Assembly (NCBI GenBank): GCA_030247855.1
Contig: JAPDRN010000072.1
Coordinates: forward strand, 118,626 to 182,625
DNA length: 64,000 nucleotides
Source: Knufia peltigerae
Lineage: Eukaryota > Ascomycota > Eurotiomycetes > Chaetothyriales > Trichomeriaceae
Reading direction: 5' to 3'
The notes beneath the pieces are model-generated. The model searched no databases. It worked only from the letters and a program-made list of their open reading frames with translations, and was not told the DNA's origin. How positions within the stretch are numbered: position 1 is the first letter of the stretch; every line of letters begins with the position of its first letter. The translations under genes and the position numbers were made by a program. This document shows, one piece after another, positions 34,062 to 43,348 of the stretch.

Positions 34062-34505
34062 AGTTTTTGACGAGGCTGGATAAATTAGCACTGCAGACAC
34101 CACGGTATGACTCTCGATTCATCGTCAGTTTTATATGAGAAACTGCTTCCAGTCCGAGATGTCAGGCTTGATAATCGACCTGGTTCCAGATCATCAGAGG
34201 ACACAGACAGTCTACATGGTTGGAGCAATGTATGAATCCCGAAGCAGAGGATTTTCAGAGATGTCGGCGACTCCAGACACCCACACTTCACACCATAGAT
34301 GGGTCTCTTTGTGGAACATGGGTGTAATATGTGAAAAGACGATATCGAGGAATTAGTCATCCATTGGAGTGCGCGGTCCGCGAAGAGTCGGGAAGTGAAC
34401 AAAAAGCAACACTAGTCACATGACGCCAAGTGTTCCTTGGATCCCCCAAAAATGATCTGTGTCTGACCCATTCTACACTTTAAAGAAAAAGTGCAAAAAA
34501 TATAC
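34062..34505. other. Intergenic between the MBL hydrolase and the tRNA
   Basis: No supported coding region. A 105-codon minus-strand frame at 34085-34402 has no recognisable domain. A second T6 run on the tRNA strand lies at 34495-34500. Confidence 0.45.
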
Positions 34506-34511
34506 AAAAAA
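34506..34511 (-). terminator. RNA polymerase III terminator (T6)
   Basis: A run of six T on the minus strand, about 32 nt after the tRNA 3' end, with a second T6 at 34495-34500. The tRNA transcript itself contains no run of four or more T. Confidence 0.7.
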
Positions 34512-34578
34512 GAATATCGCAATCGCAAATGTCTGGGACTTGAGCCCGACGTGGGGGTCGAACCCACAACCTTGAGAT

Positions 34579-34591
34579 GTGTCCTCTCGTA
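34579..34591 (-). other. Canonical tRNA intron, 13 nt
   Basis: It lies one nucleotide 3' of the anticodon, between positions 37 and 38, the standard place for eukaryotic tRNA introns cut by the tRNA splicing endonuclease. Its GAGAG can pair with CTCT of the anticodon loop, the usual anticodon-intron pairing. Confidence 0.8.
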
Positions 34592-34602
34592 TAAGAGTCT
34601 CA

Positions 34603-34655
34603 CTGAGAAATTATCAGTATTTTGAAGGTGGATAGTTTGTATGAATTGAACTCAC
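34603..34655 (-). other. Spliceosomal-type intron-like insertion in a tRNA gene, 53 nt
   Basis: It interrupts the tRNA between nucleotides 26 and 27, where tRNA introns are not normally found. Seen directly: 5' end GTGAGT, an internal TACTGAT 13-19 nt before the 3' end, and 3' end TTTCTCAG. These are the donor, branch-site and acceptor signals of the mRNA introns in this window, and 53 nt is a typical length for them. GTGAG occurs at both boundaries, like a short target duplication. The longest T run inside is three, so RNA polymerase III should read through. Whether it is spliced, and by what, is unknown. Confidence 0.75.
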
Positions 34656-34681
34656 CGCTCTACCGATTGAGCTAGCCGGGC

Positions 34682-35237
34682 AGGCTTTGCTGCTTGTTGG
34701 AACAGAATTCACGAGATTAAACTTATGAATAAGAGAATTTGCGTCAGCGTTGTGTGGGTTATTGGGCACGGAGCCTTCTCCACCCCGTTGTCGCCCACCA
34801 ACGTACTCCGTAGTACTAGTGTTCACAAATTCTCACATTTGGACTACGACACTTTTTTACTTGCGTTTGTTTGTTCATGGTCACAGTCTGATCTGTAATT
34901 ACAAACCCAACTCCTTGACTAGAGAATACCCTCCGTCGAGTATGTAAATTGCTTTGTACATGAGCTCGTTGAGGATCAAGCCTTGATCAACACGGGCATA
35001 TCGGGTCATTCTCCGAGTCAACCCTAAAGAATCCCCGCTCGACTTGGTGACTCGAGCACTCATATCTTCAGAGTCCTCCAATCGAGACCAACATGATGAC
35101 CATTACCGATGGCGACATATACACTGTACAGTAAAGTAGGTACACAGTAAGTAATTCTTGACTTTGAGATATCGAGCGAGATCGAGCGACAAACCTTTGT
35201 CAACCAATTTTCTTTTACATGCTCAACAACAAACAAT
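34682..35237. other. Intergenic between the tRNA and the IlvD/Edd gene
   Basis: No gene supported. It contains one TACTCCGTAGTA motif near 34804. The rest is probably the promoter of the dehydratase. Confidence 0.45.
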
Positions 35238-37097
35238 ATGGCTTCTCCGGACGGTACCAACGGCCGCAAACAAGAAGAAACCAAGGACAGCATCTCGGCC
35301 GACTACGACCTGTCTCGACCCATCACATCCACGTCCGGTTTGAGGTCGGGACTGACGTCGTACGGAGATGCACATTTTTCGTTGTTCTTGCGAAAAGTCT
35401 TCATCAAAGCCTTGGGGTATTCCGACTCGGCACTGTCGTCGCCCATCATAGGCATCATCAACACGTACTCGTCCTTCAACCCGTGCCACTCGAACGTGCC
35501 GCAGCTCATCGAATCCGTGAAACGAGGCGTCCTGGCGTCGGGGGGACTGCCCGTCGACTTCCCGACCATCAGCGTCCACGAGAGCTTCGCGAGTCCGACC
35601 AGCATGTACCTGCGCAACCTCATGAGCATGGACACCGAGGAGATGATCAGGGCGCAACCCGTCGACGCCGTGGTCATGATCGGGGGGTGCGACAAGACCG
35701 TCCCCGCGCAACTGATGGGCGGCATCAGCGCCGACAAGCCTGCCGTGCCGCTGATCACGGGCCCGATGATGCCCGGCTCCGTGGAAGGGTCGAGGGTAGG
35801 GGCGTGCACGGACTGCAGGAGTTACTGGGCCAAGTACCGCGCCGGGGGCACCGACGTCGAGGACATCATGTCGGTCAACGAGGAGTTGGCCCCGACCGGT
35901 GGCACATGCGGAGTCATGGGGACGGCCTCGACGATGGCATGCGTTACCGCCGGCCTGGGTCTGCTCGAGTTGAGGGCCGGGGCGACGGCGGCGGCGGTCA
36001 GTTCCGCCCGACTGAGGGTCGCCGAACAGGCCGGGAGAAACGCCGTGGCGATGTTGAACGAGGAAAGGATGAGGCCGCAGGATCTCCTCACGCGGGAAAG
36101 CTTCATCAACGCCATCACGGTACTCCAGGCGATAGGTGGAAGTACCAACGCGGTCGTCCACCTACTGGCCATCATCAACAGGCACCCCAAAGTGGCCGGC
36201 ACGATCGACCTCGAGACGTTTGACGAGATTGGCAAGAAGACACCTTTGCTCGTCGACCTCAAACCGAGTGGGGACAACTACATGACGGACTTCCACAACG
36301 CCGGTGGGATGTTGGCGTTGCTACACACCCTGAAACCACTACTACATCTCGAGGCGAGGACGATCAACGGACGGACCTTGGGGGAAGTGTTGGCCAGCAC
36401 GCCGTTCAAGACGTTTCCATATTCGAGACAAATTATACGTTCGCTCGAAGACCCCCTCTACCCGAAATCGAGTCTGGTGGTCTTGTACGGCAATGTGTGT
36501 CCCAACGGCGCCGTCATGAAAGCGTCGGCGTCAAAGAACCGGAAACTATTACACCACCGAGGATCGGCTTGCGTGTTTGAAAATACGGCTGACATGGCCA
36601 AGCGTATCGACGATCCGGATTTGGATGTCAGTGAGGACTCTGTCCTCGTGCTCAAGAGTATAGGTCCCGTAGGGAACCCGGGGATGCCCGAGGCAGGGCT
36701 GATCCCCATCCCTCAGAAACTAGGCAGACAGGGGGTGCTGGACATGCTCCGGATAAGCGACGGGAGGATGAGCGGGACGGCCGGGGGGACCATCACGTTG
36801 CACATCTCACCCGAGTCCGCCGATTTGGATTCCGTGTTTGGGGTGGTCCGGACGGGCGATAAGATTGTGTGTGACGTCGAAAAGAGGATTTTGAAACTCG
36901 ACGTCGAAGAGGAGGAAATCGCCAGGAGAATAGCTGAGCGTAAGCGACGGGCGGCTGCGGCGGATCAGGGCGGTCAATCTGAACAATGGATCTCAAGACG
37001 TGATCGAAGAGGGTATCGGGGGTTGTACGAGAGAGAAGTCAATCAATCCCATTTGGGTTGTGATTTTGGATTTCTTACGGCCAAGGGACCTACCTAG
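35238..37097 (+). CDS. IlvD/Edd family dehydratase, probably sugar-acid type
   Basis: A single exon of 619 residues. It is a member of the dihydroxy-acid/6-phosphogluconate dehydratase family, [2Fe-2S] or [4Fe-4S] enzymes that remove water from 2,3-dihydroxy acids. Motifs are NPCHSNV, MIGGCDKTVPAQ, RVGACTDCRSYW, TGGTCGVMGTASTM, GGSTNAVVHLLA, LYGNVCPNG and SDGRMSGTAGG. The three cluster-ligand cysteines are probably in the NPCH, GGCDK and TGGTCG motifs. The N-terminus (GLTSYGDAHFSLFLRKVFIKALGY) is like pentonate/arabonate dehydratases rather than the mitochondrial ILV3 branched-chain enzyme, and no presequence is seen. A role in sugar-acid catabolism is inferred. The gene is GC-rich at third positions. 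Confidence 0.88.
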   Translation: MASPDGTNGRKQEETKDSISADYDLSRPITSTSGLRSGLTSYGDAHFSLFLRKVFIKALGYSDSALSSPIIGIINTYSSFNPCHSNVPQLIESVKRGVLASGGLPVDFPTISVHESFASPTSMYLRNLMSMDTEEMIRAQPVDAVVMIGGCDKTVPAQLMGGISADKPAVPLITGPMMPGSVEGSRVGACTDCRSYWAKYRAGGTDVEDIMSVNEELAPTGGTCGVMGTASTMACVTAGLGLLELRAGATAAAVSSARLRVAEQAGRNAVAMLNEERMRPQDLLTRESFINAITVLQAIGGSTNAVVHLLAIINRHPKVAGTIDLETFDEIGKKTPLLVDLKPSGDNYMTDFHNAGGMLALLHTLKPLLHLEARTINGRTLGEVLASTPFKTFPYSRQIIRSLEDPLYPKSSLVVLYGNVCPNGAVMKASASKNRKLLHHRGSACVFENTADMAKRIDDPDLDVSEDSVLVLKSIGPVGNPGMPEAGLIPIPQKLGRQGVLDMLRISDGRMSGTAGGTITLHISPESADLDSVFGVVRTGDKIVCDVEKRILKLDVEEEEIARRIAERKRRAAAADQGGQSEQWISRRDRRGYRGLYEREVNQSHLGCDFGFLTAKGPT

Positions 37098-39352
37098 ATG
37101 AGAAGGAGAAGAGCATATCACAGTAGTCACTGTAGTTGTCATTGTGATGATCCTATGAAGATAGCTGTAATACTTTGTGCTTTTACTACCTAGCCACGCA
37201 CTTTGACCAACGAAGTACAGAGGTACTTGCAGTTCCGACCATCAATGTACTGTACAGACTGATAGTGATGTGTATTGCTCGACGGCGGTGATACGGTGAG
37301 ACAGCGAAAGAAGTCGGTCAGTGGTAATAACCAGTCTTTGAAACAGGACAACCTCATTTCCACAAAAGGAAGTCGCTCTATGGCAAAAGGGTGAGAAGTA
37401 AGATGGAAAAACCAATACATCTGAACTTGAAGCCACGAGACAATTAAATCACAAGAGACAAACAAGGCATTTCCAACCATACAGGATAGAAAACACACCT
37501 ATGGTAGAGACTCTAACCGTACAGAGTAACCAACTTGCCTTGTTGGTCAAGTTTGGACAAGTTTTCATCGACCGACATTGCCAAAGCTGTTTCCGCTTCA
37601 GGAAATGTGTTGTTGTTGTTTGACGTGACGATCACCAACTTGTACGGAGTACATACTCCCGTACAAAAATGTGGGAAAGCGGTGTGGGAAAGTCGAATAC
37701 AATACGAGAAAGTCAAGGGGTTGGTTGGTTGGTTGGTGGCGTTTTGCCGACTTTGACATCCCTTCCGTCTGGGATGACATGCATTGGTTTAGGGTCAAGC
37801 TTGTTTTCCCGTCGTGTCATTATTGATCAGTCGTCGATCAGTGATCGAATTCAACCGGCGCAATACTTCCGGTGAGTTTGATTTCCCCCGGGGGGGGGGA
37901 GAGGGCAGGCTTCTACGAGTATTTTGTTCGAAGAAAGAAAGATCTTGCCAAGTCCTTTTGCAATAGAGGAATGGAACCGACACTCATTGAAAGATTTTCT
38001 CTCTGTTCGCTCGATGAAAAGTCCCCCTCCTGTGTAAGAGACTTGTATCGAGAGAAAGACCTTACGAGTCCACTATTGTAGGATCATCTGGAAATGTACT
38101 CCGTACACCAAGTCTTTTGGTCAAGGTAGTGGACCGGGGAATAACAACTCGCGTACTGTACAGTAGTTTGGTCGGCGAGAGGAATGCGGAAGTTTCCGAA
38201 AGAGGCAAAAGCTTTGCTATCGTTCCGTCTTTCCTGACCTTGACATCTCCCGGACGGAGTACGGAGTACGGAGTACATACATTTTGTCGGTAATGCATAG
38301 TAACGTACAGAACAGGATAGGTGACTGTGTTCTGTGGGGTTTTCTGAGACCTCTGTGGCGTTGCTTAAAGCAAGAATTCCTCACCTTTGACGGAGTGTAG
38401 ACCCTAGAACTCAATCATTGTCAGCGCCTCATTATTGTTCACTGATAATACTGTACTCGTACTTGGTCTTGCTAGCGGTGACGATACCGAGTATTTTTAT
38501 TCGTTTGTCGGTATCACGTTTGAATCTTTTATTCCGTACTGTCGGTTGGAATGTTGGATGATAAGCCGAACCAATTGCTTCTTTTGGTTTACCGGGCCAG
38601 TCAGGGGGGGAAAAACCATACATAACTCAGGCACGGAGACATACACACTTACCGCCACATATCTGTACCAGTACTGCAACTTGTCAGTAAATGGACATTT
38701 CTTACTACCATTACTATCTTGTAAAATACAGAATACAAAACGGATGTTGATCTTTGAAACGTGGCCGGCAAAAACCAGAAGAAAAAAACACTCCACTATA
38801 CGGAACCAAAGAAAAAGGAATCTAACCGTAATAGGAAGTCAGTTCGGAAGCAATGATCACCAACATCCCGTACTAAATCGAACCCTGAATTCACGTATAC
38901 TCTCACGGAGTACGGAGTAAATAAAGGAGGATACATCTCGTATTCGTCTAACGGCGCCTCACCGCCACGAAGAACAAAATTTGTGGTGCGCGGCCGTGGC
39001 TGGGATTGTGTCCTAGGTTGTTACATGAATTCGTATTCGGCACACATATTCGTCGAAGCGAGAACTTTGAAGAGGAGAGAAGCACCAACGAACGCGTGAT
39101 AAGGAAATTAGGCGTGTGGCAAAAGTAAAAGAGAGAAAAAAACAATATGTGGCTGTCCTAGAAATGAGAAGTTCTTTCCCAAGATGTGTGCTGAACCCCT
39201 TGAACGCGTCGACTGAACTGGACTGGACCGGACTGAATCGAATTGGAACGTGATACTTTGTATCTATTGAAAATGTTACTGTAGTGAAGCTGCAAACAAT
39301 ATGAATTAATTACTTTACGCAAGAAACCCTTCTCCGAACCCACCTTCCCGCT
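37098..39352. other. Gene-poor region with motif clusters
   Basis: About 2.3 kb with no supported gene; frames are short and without domains. It has several copies of TACGGAGTA / TACTCCGTA, including three overlapping copies at about 38259-38275, and others near 37645, 38097 and 38905. There is an eleven-base G run at 37889-37899. Confidence 0.5.
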
Positions 39353-40060
39353 TCAGGGTCCGAAAAAGTGTTTACAAGTAACCTCGACCAACGACGGTTC
39401 GCACTTCTCAGCCTCAACCCACTCCACCAGACTCTGACCAATCCCCTTTACCTTCAAAGCATTCTTCAACTCTCTACGCCGCTTCTTTCCACGATTACTC
39501 TGGGAAGTGCAACCGCTCGTCCAATGTTCCAATTTGAAGACGTCGACGGTCGGCTTTCTGACAATGAGAGTCTTCTCCTCGATTCCTTGAAAGACGATGA
39601 CATCGCCAATGATCGCACAGGTCTTGGAACTCGACGGGACAACCCCTGCCCCACGCGAAGTCTGACATTTGCTCCGATGAGAGACACTTGTCGAGGCCAT
39701 TGCGACTTTCCTCCTTGTTTTGAACATAGGCTATGAGGTCGCTTATCAACTCCGGTGTATTCAATAATTCCGCCAGGTCGAGGAGTCGCATGATGCTCTT
39801 TTCGACCAGCGGGTCGAATCTGCTCATGTGCCTTCTGTTGCTTGTCCTCCAGACATACATCCCACACAACAACTGTGGCCATGCCAGGTACGACTATGGC
39901 CACTTGTCCCGAGAGTCTCATTGGACCGCTCGGATCTGAGGAGCGTATCATCGCTGCCGGGTCATCCATCCATGGCAAGAGTAGTTCACCGGTTAGGAGA
40001 TGTGGTTGTAGTTGCTGATCCAGGTCCAGAGCCGCTAGTTCCTATACAATTATCGTGTCA
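39353..40060 (-). pseudogene. Possible decayed or unresolved multi-exon gene
   Basis: Three minus-strand frames hand over to each other with protein-like composition. They are 39978 to about 39820 (MPWMDDPAAMIRSSDPSGPM; VVVWDVCLEDKQQKAHEQ), then 39825 to about 39730 (MSRFDPLVEKSIMRLLDL, AELLNTPELISDLIAYV), then about 39640 to 39353 (KTCAIIGDVIVFQGIEEKT; KPTVDVFKLEHW). I cannot find splice sites that join all three in phase, and I recognise no family. It could be a frameshifted pseudogene, a real gene with introns I mis-placed, or chance. Confidence 0.25.
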
Positions 40061-40176
40061 TGAGGCTATCCTGGGTGGTGCGAACCGACGCACAGTTGGT
40101 TCGGTCATGTTTCAGCCTCCATATATCTTGCCCAATCTGACGCAATTCGCAGCCTATATCTAGAATACAATATACT

Positions 40177-40208
40177 TGTGTGGGTGTGTTGTGTGTGTGT
40201 GTGTGTTG
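40177..40208. repeat. GT dinucleotide microsatellite
   Basis: An imperfect GT tract downstream of RTG2. Confidence 0.85.
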
Positions 40209-40360
40209 TTGATATGATCATGAGACCTGCGCCTTGAAACAATGTGAGACATGGAAGAAGAAGAAAAAGAATTCAGAGGGTTCAATCGTTCTGAGCGGCA
40301 TCAGCAGCAGCCATCTTTATATCTTTCCTCCCTTCCCATTTCATTCATTACCATTATTGA

Positions 40361-42420
40361 CTAAACTGAAGTCACCGACAACACCCTCTCAACCCTGATA
40401 TCAACAGGAACACCAAACCCATGCTCCCCACCAGCCTTGTTCTTCTTCTTTCCCAACTTTTCAATCTCGTCAATCATAGGATTCAGAATCGCTGGCTCTG
40501 TCAAGACATCGTCTTTCAGACACTTGACTTCCAGTACCACCCCTTGAGCCAGGCCCTTCTTACCCAACCCGTCAGCCCAATACGCCTTCAGTTTCAACCT
40601 TCTTTTCGCACCAATCCGTCCAGCAGGATATAGACTCCCGACCAAAGCTGCGACTCGTCCTAGATACGTCGCCCACCAAATCTCTTGATTCTTCAATAAC
40701 CCCTTCAACCGTCTCTCCAGATCATCATACGGAGGCGGTAAATCTCCTCCCCATCTCGCGCATAGAGCCAGAGACAGAACAGCTCTCTGACTATGACTCA
40801 AGCCATGAGCGCCAGACAGCACACCCGTGATAGGTAAACACAGTGCACCCATGCCTCTGGACTCCTTGTTCCCGATGATAGTCCCTAGAAACATCAGATC
40901 CGCAACTGCCCGGGCCAATGCACGTCCAATTGTCCTTGGGACTTCTCTGTCCAGGTTATTCTCCCCCGGTATGGCGTTGAAGAGCATGTCTCCAATCTCC
41001 TCTGCGTTTGGACCTGCGAACTGCTGTGTTGCAGCTACAAGAGGATCCTGGGCCCGAATATCCCGACTCAGCGTATCAAATAGGAACCCTTCCCTCACAC
41101 CACCTTGGCAGAACCTCACATTCGAAACCACCGGTACTGCCTCGACAAGCACATTCACCAAAAGAGCAACGGCCGGAACCTGTGCCGCTCGTCGCTTACT
41201 TATCCGAAACACACTCTCTTCCGCTGCGACGACACTGATCTCCCGGGTTTGTTGGAATTCCCGCTTTCTTACACTGAAGCCATTGATGATCGGGATAGGA
41301 TATGGACTGACTTTATGTTGGCTCATGAGTAAGTAGCCCCATCCTCGGAACCCGCCACCGGATAGGTACAGTGTCAGGCCGCCGTGCTTGGCCTTGTAAC
41401 GGAGCGTTTCGGGCATGTCGGCGTACAGATCTGCGTAAGCTTGTCGAAATTGGGATATCATTGTTTGTTCAAGATCTTCTTTTGAGTTCGGAAGTGATGG
41501 TTCGGAGGCGGAGGCGGACGAAGTAGGAGATGATTTGAATTTGAACAGGTTTAGGCTGTTCAGAGATAGGTTCAGGGGTGACGTTGAACCGCTCGTGTTT
41601 TGTTTGGATTGTGAGATTTCGGAGAGTAGTCGTGTCATGGCAGCGGCACCGTACGGGAAACTTATACTGCCCCGGGGACTTGTCTCGACGGTACCGTTTC
41701 GAGAGACCATCCACGTTATTTGTGTACTTCCTCCTGTTTAACTTTGTCAAAATGAGAGGATCGTCAAAGGACGAATTGCATCAGCGAGGAGCGATAACAG
41801 GTAAACTCACCACCCAAATCCATCACCAACCCTTCGACCTCACTAAAACTACTAGCCACACCCATCGCTCCTATTTTTCCTTCGGCCTCCTTGGGCAACA
41901 TGTCCACCTCCCAACCCGTGGCATCTTTGATCTGTCGTCGGAAATCCTCACTGTTGACGGCGTTCCTAGTCGCCTCTGTAGCGAGGATACGAATGTTCGT
42001 TTCGGGTACGGCAAAATCGGCACAGACGGTTTTGAATTTAAGTAACGACCGAACCACGTCGTCGATCACTTCCGGAGGGATCGGACCTTTGGAACCTCCC
42101 CTCGAATATTGTGCGTCGTAGAGTGATATACCTTCACGATCAGTGTAGATGGTAGGTAGACATCGAGCTGTCGAGGAATCTAGATTGGTGATGGAGAAAC
42201 GTATACCGTTACTACACAAATAAGTACAAAGAGTGAGTGAGTGATTGAGATTGTAGTCAAAGTCATTGCATGTGTACAGACCGAGAATGTAAATCAAAAG
42301 GAAAAGAATTCCCGGACAATTTAAAAAAAAGAAGAAAAAAAGAAAAAAAGAAGAAGAAACGTACCTTCCCATATCAACCAATCCATAAAGACTACTCGGT
42401 TCCAAAGTCCGTAACGACAT
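40361..42420 (-). CDS. RTG2: RTG2-like retrograde regulator / Ppx-GppA phosphatase
   Basis: Exons 42365-42420, 41811-42211 and 40361-41733 give 609 residues. Both introns splice in phase (GTACGT..TGTAG, phase 2; GTGAGT..AACAG, phase 1). The actin-fold phosphate-binding motifs of the exopolyphosphatase/GppA family are rebuilt exactly across the introns: VDMGSNGIRFSI at joint 1 and DLGGGSTQITW at joint 2. ATEATRNA and LSGGGFRGWGYLL follow. Family members hydrolyse polyphosphate or pppGpp. The fungal RTG2 branch signals mitochondrial dysfunction to the nucleus; that role is inferred from similarity. A Ser/Asn-rich loop at about residues 190-235 interrupts the domain. The start ATG 42420 gives MSLRTLEPSSLYGLVDMG. 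Confidence 0.88.
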
Positions 42421-43348
42421 GATGATTTGTTTTTGTATTCGGTGGTTATCTCTCGTCGTGTATGGACAAATGCCTTTGTCCAATCAATTCGTCATTTTCG
42501 ACAAGAAGAACGAGAAGAGAATTGGTGGTATCCGGTCGTCGTAGACAACGGAAATCTTATCCGCACAAGTATGGTCTCTTCTCGCCTAGAATTTCGGACT
42601 CAGTCTTGCACTGTAAGGGGAGCGAACAAAAAAAAAGAAAGAAAAAACCTTGTCTCAACATCTTGACGGAGTACGAGTAACTCAGTCGTGCGGTATTGAC
42701 AATTGGTTGGTCGCTTTACAAGAGTAACCTAAGGAGCGAGAGGGCGAGCCACGGTCGTCCAATCAAAAACCAGGTACGTAGAGGATGCGTTGAGATCTCG
42801 AGCACGTGGGTGGATTTGATGAAAATCAGTGGATCAGAGTTACTGTAACCAACATCTAATATCTATCTATCTATCTGTATGTAGGTATGTATATATATAT
42901 ATACGAGTAGTCCATGTATGTATAATATCAAAACGGAACAATCAAATATATTTTCAATAGACACACCGATACAAAAACACCACCATCAACTCTATGTGTC
43001 AGGTATTTATTTATACCTGTTGTAGCTACAATTTTATCATGGACCTCTCGAAAAAGTTTGTTACAACGTGGCCCTTTGGAACCTCAGCATTCTGTCTACC
43101 TGCTTTTCACACCAATTCCTACCATACTGCTTTGCTTCGCTAGACAATGCAACGCAAAGCAAAGCCCCCTTGGTACGGAGTAGGTTATCAAGATCTGAGA
43201 ACCATTGCGTAAAATTCATACTCCATACTACCTGAGGCAGATCAAGTAGCAAACCTCAACCACCCGGCTCCAAAAAGCAAATTGCCCACCTTACCTGACC
43301 TCGAGGTTAATCTACCGAGACACTTGCTCCGTACCTATGTATACATGC
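42421..43348. other. Intergenic with AT-rich microsatellites
   Basis: About 930 bp, promoter of RTG2 and 3' flank of SSR4. It contains (ATCT)n and (TA)n at about 42860-42905 and two copies of ACGGAGTA (42666, 43163). No gene supported. Confidence 0.5.
42860..42905. repeat. ATCT and TA microsatellites
   Basis: About four ATCT units, then GTAT-type units, then a TA tract, upstream of RTG2. Confidence 0.85.

Larger units (their letters stand above)
34543..34681 (-). tRNA. tRNA-Lys (anticodon CTT) with two intervening sequences
   Basis: The acceptor stem GCCCGGC pairs with GTCGGGC. D arm GCTC/GAGC, anticodon stem TGAGA/TCTCA around loop CTCTTAA, and T arm GTGGG-TTCGACC-CCCAC are all complete. 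After removing 13 nt (34579-34591) and 53 nt (34603-34655), the product is exactly 73 nt including a T discriminator. It matches the tRNA-Lys(CTT) sequence I recall from filamentous fungi. Anticodon CTT is at 34593-34595. The A box (TAGCTCAATCGG, 34663-34674) and B box (GGTTCGACCCC, 34554-34564) are intact but spaced 66 nt further apart than in an intronless gene. It reads lysine AAG codons. The 53-nt insertion is unusual and is described separately. Confidence 0.9.

Noticed and set aside
34543..34681. Reading the tRNA with a single large intron and a different anticodon (using the first GTGAG as stem)
   Set aside because: That gives a poorer anticodon stem and a non-matching loop; two insertions restore a perfect tRNA-Lys(CTT).
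35219..36223. 334-codon plus and 312-codon minus frames in the IlvD/Edd gene
   Set aside because: Shadows of the strongly GC3-biased dehydratase; the translated text is low-complexity Arg/His/Gly.
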